Shown piece by piece: positions 23,001 through 35,000 of a DNA stretch of 64,000 nucleotides (position 1 is the stretch's first letter; every line of letters starts with the position of its first letter). Origin of the DNA: Owenia fusiformis (lineage: Eukaryota; Annelida; Polychaeta; Sabellida; Oweniidae); assembly GCA_903813345.2 (NCBI GenBank), contig CAIIXF020000005.1, positions 28,461,375 to 28,525,374 of the forward strand, read 5' to 3'. The translations under genes and the position numbers were made by a program. The notes beneath the pieces are model-generated. The model made no database searches, was not told the origin of the DNA, and saw only the letters and a program-made list of their open reading frames with translations.

Positions 23001-26000
23001 TGAAATAATTTCTTTTTTAACCCAATTCTTTCCCCAACCCTTTATCATAAACATTTACTGTAAAACAGAATTTAAAAAGCACAACCCAAATATAATTTCC
23101 AAGAACAATTTTTCTGCTACAGTGTTGGTGTCTGGGCTATTGTGATGAACATATGATGTTACTAAATGTTTGTTGCTTCTATTTTATTGTTTGGCTATTG
23201 ATTGTGTAGAAGACAGCTCTTCAAAGGGGATGGCTAAGTACAAAACCGAATAGTAGTTTGCGGTGGAGTATACATGAATGTTCTGATTGCATGCATGCTA
23301 TTCATTGTATTCAGAAAAACATTGATTGGATTCATTTTCATGACATGATACATGAACTACAGGAACGTTTTAATGTAAAAATCTTGCAAATATGTTACTC
23401 TCAATAGACAAAAGAAAATGTGTATGAATGAAGTTAGTAAATCTTTCAGTATTTTGAAATATAATCTTTATTTCTTTCCAGGAAACTAAAGTTAATCAAA
23501 TATCCTAATATTTCCTGAATTTTCTCAATTTCATAAAGGTGCTTATGGCTCATTATGTGGGTGGTCTAATATAACTCTGTTTTCAAAATTCAAGTGGTTG
23601 CAACAGGCACTTGGTTGTACCACTGAATGTAGTTTGGTAGAGATATAGAGAAGCCATCCATCTGCATCCACCCGAGTTGGATTCAAATTTTATAGGCTGT
23701 CATTCACATCGTGTTCAAAATTTGTTATTTGATAAAATAAATTTCATCCAGTGAGATTTGCTCCTCGGGGGAGTTGCTGTTTTTCTAGTTTAGTACTCAA
23801 TAATCTTTTTATTTAAAGTCGAGAATTATACCTTAGACTTGTAAAAATTTGTTTTCTAGGGCAAAAGCCTGAAGTGAATACATCTGAAGGAGAGCAACAA
23901 TCCTTACCAAACAATCACCAACCTTTGCCAAGCAACTCACAATCTTTACCAAGCAACAACTCACAATCTTTACCAAGCAACCAGCAATCTTTATCGAAAA
24001 CAACTTCCCAGAATGAACAAGGCCTGAATGACCAAACCCAGACTCAACAAGGCCCTTCCCAAGTAAGATTGGTTCAACATGGCCTGAATCAACAAAGACT
24101 GAATCAGCAAGGTCTTAATCAACAGAGACTGAATCAGCAGTACTTTACTCAACAAAGAATAAATCAAGTTAATCAACAGAATCTTACTCAACAAGCCATT
24201 ATTCAGCAAGGTCTTACTCAACAAGGACAAACTCAACACAGACTTACTCAAGCTCAGCAGATTACTCCATGTAATCTAACAGCTGGCAATCTCACGTTTC
24301 CAACATCCTGGCAGCTGAGCCCACAACTACAGAACATCCAGCAATTATCAAAACCATCTTGTGTGGTCCAGCCTAGCATATTCAACCAGCCTAGCACGCT
24401 ACTGCCAAGCACACTACCGTCTGCCACAATAAAACCTAGCACACTACAGCCTAGTCCATTGCAGCCTAACACTCTGCAGCCTGTCACACTACAGCCTAAC
24501 ACAATACGGCCTGGCACACTACAGCCTAGCACACTACAAGCTAGCACAATACAGCCCAACGCACTAAGGAACCTTCAACAGGTGGTCCTCACCCAACAAC
24601 AGGCTATTAAAGCACAACAATATAACATCTCGCAGTCTCAGCAGTATGCAGCTAATCTTGCACAACTGAATCTTTTCCAACATCATGCAAATAGTCAACA
24701 ACAAGTAAATAATCAGACACAACAAGTGAATGATCAGGTACAACTAGTAAATAATCAAACAGAACAAGTGAATAACCAGATACAACAAGCGAATAATCAG
24801 ACCCAACAAGCGAATAATCAGATACAAAAAGTACAAAATCAGATACAACAAGGGAATAATGATCAAGCACAACAAGTAAATGAACAGATACAACCAGCGA
24901 ATTATCAGACATCAGCAAATGATCAATTACAGCAAATGAAAAATCAAATGAGCCAGCTGAGTAATCACATGCAACAAGGAAATAAACAAAATCAACAATT
25001 AAGTAATCAGACCCATCAAGTTCGCAGTCACACAGTTATAGATCAAGTCCAGAAAGAGGCTAGTAGTGAACCACAATCCCCGAGTCCATTCAATCCTGCT
25101 TTCATTGAGACTGATCTCACTACACCGCTTTTTCCTCCTAAGAAAACAACCACTTCTGAACATGCTAAACCAACAGATCCACTAGATAAAATGAATCTTA
25201 GTACTACTCCAGGGAAAGGGTCAGTTACAGCGACCACTGCCACACAACAAAGTAATGTTACTATGGCAACAGGTTCAGCTGCTCCAGGTGGATTGAACCA
25301 ACCTCAAATCCAACCTGCACCTGCAGTGCAAATTGCCATGAGCCAAGCTCAAAACACAGTCCAGATTGGGGCTGGTCAGCAACAAGGTCAACTTCAAGGG
25401 GCAAACACAGTCCAAATTGGAGACCAACAATTCCAGATTATAAACTTTCCGTTGTTGAGTCCCGGGGCAAATGTGACACAGGCACCAAACTTTCAGACAC
25501 AGGTCAGAAACATTGTCCCTGTCACCCAGGCCCAACAGATGAGGCTAAGTGGAAGTAATATTCAGCTCCCTATCAGATTCATCAACCCCCAGGGGGTGGC
25601 CCCACGGGCAGCTTCTGGGGCCCAACAGACAGTCATGACCATGGGAAACTCATTGAATGTTGGTAACATTGGGAATAACCAGCGGTTCATTCTCGCTAGT
25701 CCCTTACAACCCGGAGCTATACAACAAGGAGTAAGAATGTTGAACCCTACCCAGGTATCAAATGTCCAGACAATACAGCAGCCTAATGTTCATACCATAC
25801 AACAATCTAATGCTATCATGTCAGGAGGCAAAATGAGTGTCATGACACCAGCACAGACTAGGCCAATGGTTGGTCAAGCTCAGCAGAGACCAATCCTCCC
25901 AGCACACCAGAATACTAGTAATCGCTACACTCAACCCCAGAATATACCAACTCCAAGGCAGATCTCTCCTTCCCCACAATTTCAAAACCAGATTGTGAAT

Positions 26001-29000
26001 AACATGCAGAACATGGTGACGAATCTGCAAAGTTTTGTCAGTCAGGATTCTCCACGAGTAAATGTACTTCCAGTTCATAGCCAATCATCCCAGAGGTTAC
26101 TCTCTGCCCCCAGTCTTAGTCAACAGTCCCACCAACCTCCAGTTAGTCTCACCCCTCAGCCAGCCCATCAGCCAAAACCTGCCCACTCAGGCTCTGTAGG
26201 AGGTCTCAAGTACTCCCCACCTATACAGCCACCTCCTGCCCACACAGGAGCAGTGCAACCAAGATCAGCTATATCACCGAATCCCCAAATAAGGAGTATG
26301 CAGCAGACACCACGTGCGGCACATAAGATGCCTGTTATGACTTCTAAGCCTCCATCCCCATTTGTTCATAGGATACTTTCTCATGTACCTAATGTGCAGG
26401 CATTACGGCCCCGTCTAGGCCAGCAACAAAATGGCAGCCAACAACATAGTGGTGCTCAATCTGGTCACCAGAGGGTGCTCATAAGTGGTGGGCAACAACA
26501 CATTATGAGAGATAACTCAGATCTAAGCTCATCTTATCCTGTTCAACCAGGAGGGATAAATCCAGGGGGTCAGCCTAGGAGTATGATGCCCCTCTCAGTG
26601 AGCACGGGTCAGAACACCCCACCTGCTAGGTCCCAGGCTATGCCTCCCAGTGCCCCAGCAGCTCACTCAAACAGGTCCCCATCCCTATCTCCTGCCATAA
26701 TTGGCCCTAACCAGGTACCCCCTTATGCCCACACACCCTCTTCACCACATATGCGTTCTACCCCCTCTCCCCATGTTCATCCTTCTATATCCCCCCACAT
26801 TCACTCCTCAATATCCCCTCATATCCATCCTGCTGTCTCCCCACAACGACACCCTTCTATATCCCCCCAGTCTCAACTTCCAGCACATACTCCCATCCTT
26901 CCCATGCCTTCAAACCCAATATTCCCAACTTCATCTCCTCTTGCAATAGCATCCTCAATAAACACTGCGACACCCACAATGTCTCAACCAGTAAATCTAC
27001 ATAAGCCAGCCTTTCAAAGCCCACAAATTGCCCCAAGAGGCAAATCACCAATATCTCCAAGGCAACGACCCCCAAAATCTCCTGGATCCCCCCGTAGATC
27101 AAGATCTCCTGGACGGGCATTGCCTAGTCCGTTGAGAGTGCCACAAATCAAATTCAGCTCAACTTCTACTAACAACGTGCAAAACAAGAATGTAGTTCTG
27201 TCATCAGACCAAGACACAAAGCCTCTAGATGGTCCTATTGAAAAGATGGATGTTGATGAAGATGGACATAAACAAGCAAATGGTGAGCAAGTTCTTATTG
27301 TTAAAATGCGTAATTTCAGTTAAGCATAAAATGAAATTTTGATCAATAGATGTAAAGCCTAACTTTATGCTCATAATTTTATGCATGTTTAGGATCTCCA
27401 CAGACTAAAAACATTTCTTTCAATGTTTGCGTGAAAGAAAATAATAATTCCCAACTACATACCTAGAAATCGTACATATACAGTAGTCATGTTTATAAGG
27501 TTTTTCTCTCCCTACATTTATGAGAGATTCACATATTTCCAATTTTACTCGCAAACCCATGACCAACCCAATAAATAGTTTTAATCCCCTTGATCACACC
27601 CATGATTCAGTTTTAATTTATATTTCTGTGCCCTTCTTTATTTAAAGGATCTAAATAAATGTTACATCTGTACTCAATTTGCAAAAATGGTTAAGCTGTT
27701 TAAAAATATTCATTCTCTATTCTCTCTCTATTTATGATGCACTATGGGATCGTTATACGTTCTTTACAGGAGTACCTGTAGAATATAACAATGATGAAGA
27801 GTTTGTTTGGGATGAGTACCTGGAGGATACTGGAGCTATTGCAGCGCCACCTACTTCCTTTAAACATGTATGTATATTGTATAGAAGAGAGACAAATACT
27901 ATTATGTTTGATTTTCTTTCGCTGTTTTGTAACATTTTTTGGTCCTTTCCCTTTGGCACTTACATATTTATTTGTAACCAGCATTTAAGTTCAGTATTAG
28001 CATTTGCCATTGGTGACTGTAACACGTTTATAACCATCAGTTGTTACATAGCTAGTTGAAAGCCCATGGTTGTTATAACTGTCATGGTAATAGCTTGTAA
28101 CAATTTAATAAACCACAAATAAGCTATGGGATATATCTTAGGTAGGCATTCTATGCAAAACATTGAAAAAGGAAAACATTTTTATCTTCAGGTCGAAGAC
28201 AGTTTACAAAGTGGATTCACAAAGGGAATGAAACTTGAAGTTGCAAATAAGACAAGTAACTCCACCTATTGGGTGACATCTGTTGTCATGACGTGTAATC
28301 AGTTGCTAAGGTTACGCTATGATGGTTATGGCGAGGACAGTTCTGCAGACTTCTGGTGTGATATTCAAACTTCTGATATCCATCCCATTGGGTGGTGTGC
28401 ACAGAATGGCAAGTCACTTCAACCCCCAGAAGGTGAGAATTGAGAAATGTTTAATACTATTTAGGAAACAGAGAAATGTACTTTTACATTTTGAGTAACG
28501 TCCCGTCAGCCATTTTTGTTGTTTTCTTAGAAGTGGGTGCACTGTTGTGGAGTATGAATAAAAAATGTGTCAAAATAGTATGCATTTCAAAATTCCCCTA
28601 TAGTACTTGATAATTGAATATGTTTGATAAAAGGAATGTATGAACAAAGATCTCCAAGATCTGAATTTAGATTAAGTTTTTACCATTATAATTATAGCTC
28701 TAGTCCTATATGTTTTTTCAGCTATAAAGAACAAATACACCAATTGGAGTGAATTCCTAGTGAACACACTAACTGGGGCTAGAACTGCCCCTGCATACTT
28801 ACTGGACAAGGTATGGTGTCATGACGCATTTCTAGTCAGTTTTTTGTTTGTTTGAAAGTGGTTGGTGTTTGGTGGTCAGTGTTTGGCCTCTGTAACAAAT
28901 GACAGATGGTGACATTTTGCGAGTTAATGCCTTGTCTGATAATAACAGTACACTGTATTTGTATATTCACTTGATTACAGTCATAATTTCATGATTTCAT

Positions 29001-32000
29001 TGCATCCTAGGCAATGCTGGCTGGCAGTATTTCATATAATATTGTTATATGTTTAAAAGGGGTATAGCTGAGGCAAAATAGGTTTCGATATAAAGGAAAG
29101 TGAGCCACTAAGAAAGCAATTTTTTCAAATATTACAAAAGAGACTCATTAGTCTCATTTTAGCTGTGTTTGTGATACATGTACTGTGATAAAACTGGTAA
29201 AACACTTAAAACTAAAAATGCACTTGTTCATGTTTTAGACTACTGGGACGACACCTATTGATCAGATTAAGCAGGGGATGAAGCTAGAGGCTCAACATGT
29301 TCTTTCACCTACTACAGTGTGGATCGTTGAGGTAATGATACAACGTGGTATACTGGATAGAGAACATCTGAGGGGAGGGGCATGTTTTAAAATGCAAAAA
29401 TGAATGGAAAAAATGGAATGGAATGGAACTGCCAGGGGATGAATAAAGAAATGAATTGATAAAGTAAATGAATGTGAAGCCTGTCTTGTTATTAGAGGAA
29501 GGAAGGATAAAACTCAATCTTTACCTTTCATTCCTGAACCTTCAAATCAAATAAATTAATTGAAAGAAAGATCACATGCCAGATCTTTAAATGGCTGAAA
29601 TTTCTTCATTATTTGAGTTAGAATACTCAGTTAAAAAAAACTATTTTTCTCCTTATTGTTAATATTAACTGATTTTTCAATCCAAGTTCTCAAAAATCTG
29701 TATTGTATCCATCCTGATCATTATTGCAGGTGCTAGAGAATGTTGGTGGACGTTTGCTACTTCGCTATGAGTGTGCACAGACAGCATCACATGACTTCTG
29801 GCTGTTCTACCTGGACCTGAGGTTGCACCCCCTTGGATGGGGTCAGGAACAGCGCTTTCAGTACTTCCCTCCAGCAGGTAGGTTTAACTTCTTAGTAAAA
29901 AGAAAAACAATAGACGGAGAAGGATGAGTAACCTGGTCACATAATCTGTATCTATAATAAAGCTTCAGTTACATTTGATCTATGGCAACCGTATGGCAGG
30001 TGTAACTTTCGGAAATTTAGAGAAATATGCAGCATGAAATATAGGGATATGATGTCGATTTTATAAATCTATGGCCGCTGTATTGCAAATGTGACCGAGA
30101 CTGAGGCTTAAGTCTTTATATTGATATCATTTGCAAATGTGTACAAAAGATGCCCAATTAGGCTTACTTCTGAAATTCTTCTAAAAGGCTTAAACATTTG
30201 GCCAATGCAATATAATAAACCTGACTATAAAAACACAATGGATTGGTTGAAAAGCATTATCTGGTGTATACTGTATATATTATTAATGCTTCTCTTTGTA
30301 GAGTTACAAGTTGATGCTGCTACTTGGAGTGAGAGATTGAATGCGATATTTGATGATACAGAACAACCAATCTTGCCACCAGATATATTCAAGGTACAAT
30401 TATTATTTGATAGTACAATAAACAGTTAAACCGTTTGTGTTAAATCTTGGATTGATATACAACTTTTGTTCCTCTCGGGAAAAGAGAAAATAGCATGTTT
30501 GTTCCAAAAGTAGGGAGAAGTTCAAATGTTACATCGAAGTGTATGGAAGTGTGTTCCTGATTATTATTATTATATCTTGGTTACCGCCATGGTTACCGCC
30601 ATATTTGGCGAGCAATACCTCACTGGTATATTCCATATTTTACTTATTTTTACACTCGAAGATAGAGCCAGAAACCCCTCCTTGGAGGAGCCCTGTTTTA
30701 TTTTATGTGCACAAGTACACAGACATACAGGTACACACCACAGCCTTTTATACGAGTCGTGAACCACTCAGTCAAACACCCAGAATTACATAACGCACAA
30801 ACAAACTTGTCTGAACCGGGAATCGAACCCGGGGCCAAGCGATATTGGTAACCTTGACTCTCTCTGCCACTGAGCCATAGCCTGATGTCAATTAAACACT
30901 GAGATTTAATTATGAGTCCAGTTTGTCTCAGTCTTTCTTTACACATATACAAGACAATGAAAAATATAATGATATAAAATCAAACTGTTTATTTTATTGT
31001 AATTTATATTCAGGACCAAGAAAAACTAGAAGAGCACAAGTTCCAATTTGGTTGGAAGTTGGAAGTTCTCGACACCAATAACCACACAGATGTATGTCCA
31101 GGACACGTCATAGAGGTCGTCAACTCAAACTATTTCATTGCAGAGATTGACGATCTTTCAGACAATCCCGAAAAGTTACGAGTGTGTTGCCATAAGAACA
31201 CTCCTGGTATATTTCCAGTTGATTGGTGTAAATGGAATGGGGTTCGCCTTGCTATCCCAAGAGGTGAGTTATCTATGTTGACAAATTTCGGTCTTTGTAA
31301 ACTTAATGGATTGTCCTGTTTATAGACTAATCTTCTAAATTGATTATTTCACTTTTGACTGTGTTGCTTTGGATACAGTTTCAAAATTTCACAGTAAATT
31401 CCAAGCTTAATGTATGGCATGTATATCACAGGAATATTGATTGTTCCATCTTTAAATGGTTTTATATTTAGGCTGGCCAAAAGATAAAGAATTCAACTGG
31501 CAAGAATACATGGAAGAAACCAAAACCACCCCTGCCCCTGAAAATGCCTTCAACTTGGTAAGATCCCATTTACATTTATTTACACATAAGGCCTGTAGCT
31601 AGGATTTGAAATAGAATGAAACATTTTCAGGCTAATAAGTATGATTCTCCTTACCATTATCGACTAATTTTGCTCAACTGTATTTAATAAGAAATTAAAG
31701 TACATTAAAATTGATCTGTAAAAAGTTTTGAATTAGCAAACATGAGTTGTCTTCCTTTCAAAGGCATTTCACATTATCTCTGTATAGGCTAGGCAGAGTG
31801 GGATAACTTGTTGTGCATTATATATAATATCCTAGTTGATTAACCAGATTAATCATTATACTTGACCTACCTTAAATTCATTACAAGTAGAATTGCATTT
31901 TTTCCTCATATAGAAACATGCCCCAGAACATGACTTCGAAAGAGGAATGAAAATGGAAGCTGTTAATCCAAGGGCTCCTCACCAGATTTGTGCAGCCACG

Positions 32001-35000
32001 ATAACAAAGATTATTCACCATTTGATCTTCGTGCACTTGGACAGTTCTGCTACAGTGATCGGCAGTCATATCCTAGGGGTGAATTCACACCATATTTTTC
32101 CTGTGGGGTGGTGTGAGAGTAACGGGTACCCCATCAAACCACCGAGGAATCTAGCCAAGTTGAAAAGGTCCCGAGATGCCATAGTAGCTCCAACCAAGTA
32201 AGTTTTGAATTTATACAATAACAAAAGATAAAAATATGAAAAGGATACTTCACTATTTTACAGTACTAGGTAATATTGAAGGAATACATATTTGAACTTT
32301 GAAACGTATATGCAGTATAATACATAGGCCCATTTTACAAATATTCTTATTAAGTAAATATGTTCTGGACCTCAAGAGGAATTATGTCTACACTTAAACT
32401 AGGGACAAATGGATGGTATGGTGCCTGTTATTTATCAATGAAATTGATTTTTTCAGGAACAATTTGACACCAGATGAGTTCCGCTCTCACACATACTCTG
32501 AAATAAGAAATGGAGAGGCAGGAGGTGAGTTGAACATCCCATAATGCACTGATAATCTTGAAAATTACCCAAGATTTAGAGCATGTTTTAATGAAGTGCA
32601 ATGTGCAATATTTGGAAAACAAAATACAAATAAAACCCTTTTCATTGAATTATCCCAGTCTGTAAATAACTTCCCAAATATACTAGATTAACTTTTTGAA
32701 CAACCCTTGTACATGTAAATGACACCATTGGTGGATATGATACAATTTTTCTGAAGGTATCAAAGTTTGAATTTACATAAGCATGAGTACACATATTTTC
32801 GAAATCATTGAAGCCTCTCAGAATTTTAATTGTGATTTTGCTTACTAGACAAGTTTTCCTTCAAATTTTGATATTCACAAAGAGAAAGGTTCAAGCTTCA
32901 GACTGTTCAGACTTTTTATCACACTTTTTCAGAGTGCTATATTGTAGAAATCTTGTTTGAATTTGAGGGTATATTAGGATAAGAATTAGAGGTTATTTTA
33001 ATTGCAGGTAAACCAGGATGGTGCCCTAAGATCTACTTCAACCACAGGTGTTTCTCTGGTCCCTTTCTTAGCAAGGGACGAATTGCAGATCTGCCTAAGT
33101 GTGTGGGGCCTGGGCCTATTGTCCTTGTGTTGAAGGAGGTGCTTTCCTTACTCATCAATTCTGCCTATAAATCTAGTCGGGTGCTAAGAGAAGTGCAATT
33201 AGATGGGGCCCATAACCCCAAGATGTATCAACAACAGCTCAAAGCTAAGTAAGTGTGAAACAAGTTTGTTTTTAAAGCAATATTGAATCAGTTTGTAACC
33301 TGGGCGTGTAAGTTGACTTAAGATAACATTTATGCCAATATGTTTTTTCCAATCATACATCAATTCCAACTGAAGACTGTCAAATTGAACACTTTAAAGT
33401 GCATAATTGTTTTCAAGGTTTTGGATGTGTATTGTTATTTACAAGGTCAGCAATTTGAATTTCAAATGTGTGTCTCATTAGCTCACATGGTGAGCTTTTG
33501 CAATCACTCACTTGTCCGTCTGTCTGTCTGTCCGTCCGTCCATCTGTCCGTCAACAATAGTGGCACGTTTTAAAACCTCTGTCAATAGGATTCCTGTTTT
33601 AAGTTATTTCTGTTCAACATCAGTGCAGAAAACTCCCCTATGACTCTTGGTTCAAAAGCTCGCCTATTTTCAAAATGGCCGTCACTTTTGTCTCGCGAAA
33701 TTCACTTTTGACCCATTTCCTAGCTTTGCAAATAATTGCAGGTGTCCTACAGAGTAAAAATTCATGTCAATGTAAAGGGTAGATATATGAAATAATTTTG
33801 TAACAAAAAATCAGCGAAAAATTATATCCATTTTTTTTATTTTCAGCCATTTTAGTTAACATTGATTTGTCTATCTGACTCGCGAAATCAACTTTCCGTC
33901 AATAACAGTGGCACGTTTTAAAACCTCTGTCGATAGGATTCCTGTTTTAAGTTATTTCTGTTCAACATCAATACAGAAAACTCCCCTATGACTCCTGGTT
34001 CAAAAGCTCGCCTATTTTCAAAATGGCCACCATTTTTGTCTCGCGAAATTCACTTTTGACCCATTTCCTAGCTTTACAAATAATTTCAAGTGTCTTACAT
34101 TGTAAAAATCCATGTCAATGTAAAGAGTAGATGTATGAAATAATTTTGTTACGAAAAATCAGCAAAAAATTATATCCATTTTTTATTTTCAGCCATTTTA
34201 GTTAACATTGATTTGTCCATCTGTCTCACAAAATCTACTTTTGAACCATTTACCTTAAACCCTCTGTCGATAGGATTCCCGTTTTAAGTTAATTTTGTTC
34301 AACATCAATACAAAAAACTCTCCTATGACTCTTGGTTCAAAAGCTCGCCTATTTTCAAAATGGTCGCCATTCTTGTTTCGCGAAATTCACTTTTTGCCCA
34401 TTTCCTAGCTTTACAAATAATTTCAGCTGTCCTGCATTGTAAAAAGCCATGTCACTGTAAAGAGTAGTTGTATGAAATAATTTTGTTACAAAAAATCGGC
34501 AAAACATTATATCCGTTTTTTTATTTTTAGCCATTTTAGTTAACATTTGTTTGTCCATCTGTCTCGCGAAATCCTCTTTTGGACCATTTGCTTAAAACCT
34601 CTGTCGATAGGATTCCAGTTTCAAGTTATTTTTGTTCAACATCAAAACAAAAAACTCCCCTATGACTCCTGGTTCAAAAGCTTGCCTGATTTCAAAATGG
34701 TCGCCATTTTTGTCTCGCGAAATTCAATTTTGGCCCATTTCCTAGCTTTACAAATAATTTCATGTGTCTTGCATTGCAAAAAGCCATGTCACTGTAAAGA
34801 GTAGTTGTATGAAATAATTTTGTTACAAATAATTTGCAAAAAATTATATCCGTTTTTTTTTCAGCCATTTTACTTAACATCGATTTGTCCATCTGTCTCT
34901 CAAAGTCCAAAATAGTGGCAAGTGGCTTGAAATAATTTTGTTACAAAAAATCAGCAAAAAATTATATCCATTTTTTTCTGTCACCATGTGACCCCAGTAC

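Larger units (their letters stand above)
17045..23859 (+). other. SFMBT introns 1 and 2
   Basis: Long introns (17045-22081 and 22098-23859) separated by a 16-bp microexon. No other gene is visible on either strand; open frames are under 90 codons. A G/C-tract repeat at 21010-21236 and a short repeat end at 23755-23790 (GAGATTTGCTCCTCGGGGGAG, matching the end of the 53285 repeat) lie inside. Confidence 0.6.

Noticed and set aside
27679-28059. 126-codon frame around SFMBT exon 4
   Set aside because: Only 27770-27867 is exon; the rest reads through splice sites into introns.
30811-30880. A genuine tRNA gene at the box A/box B pair
   Set aside because: The sequence continues into a tRNA-unrelated tail, lies within an intron, and the cloverleaf could not be closed by eye; a SINE fits better.
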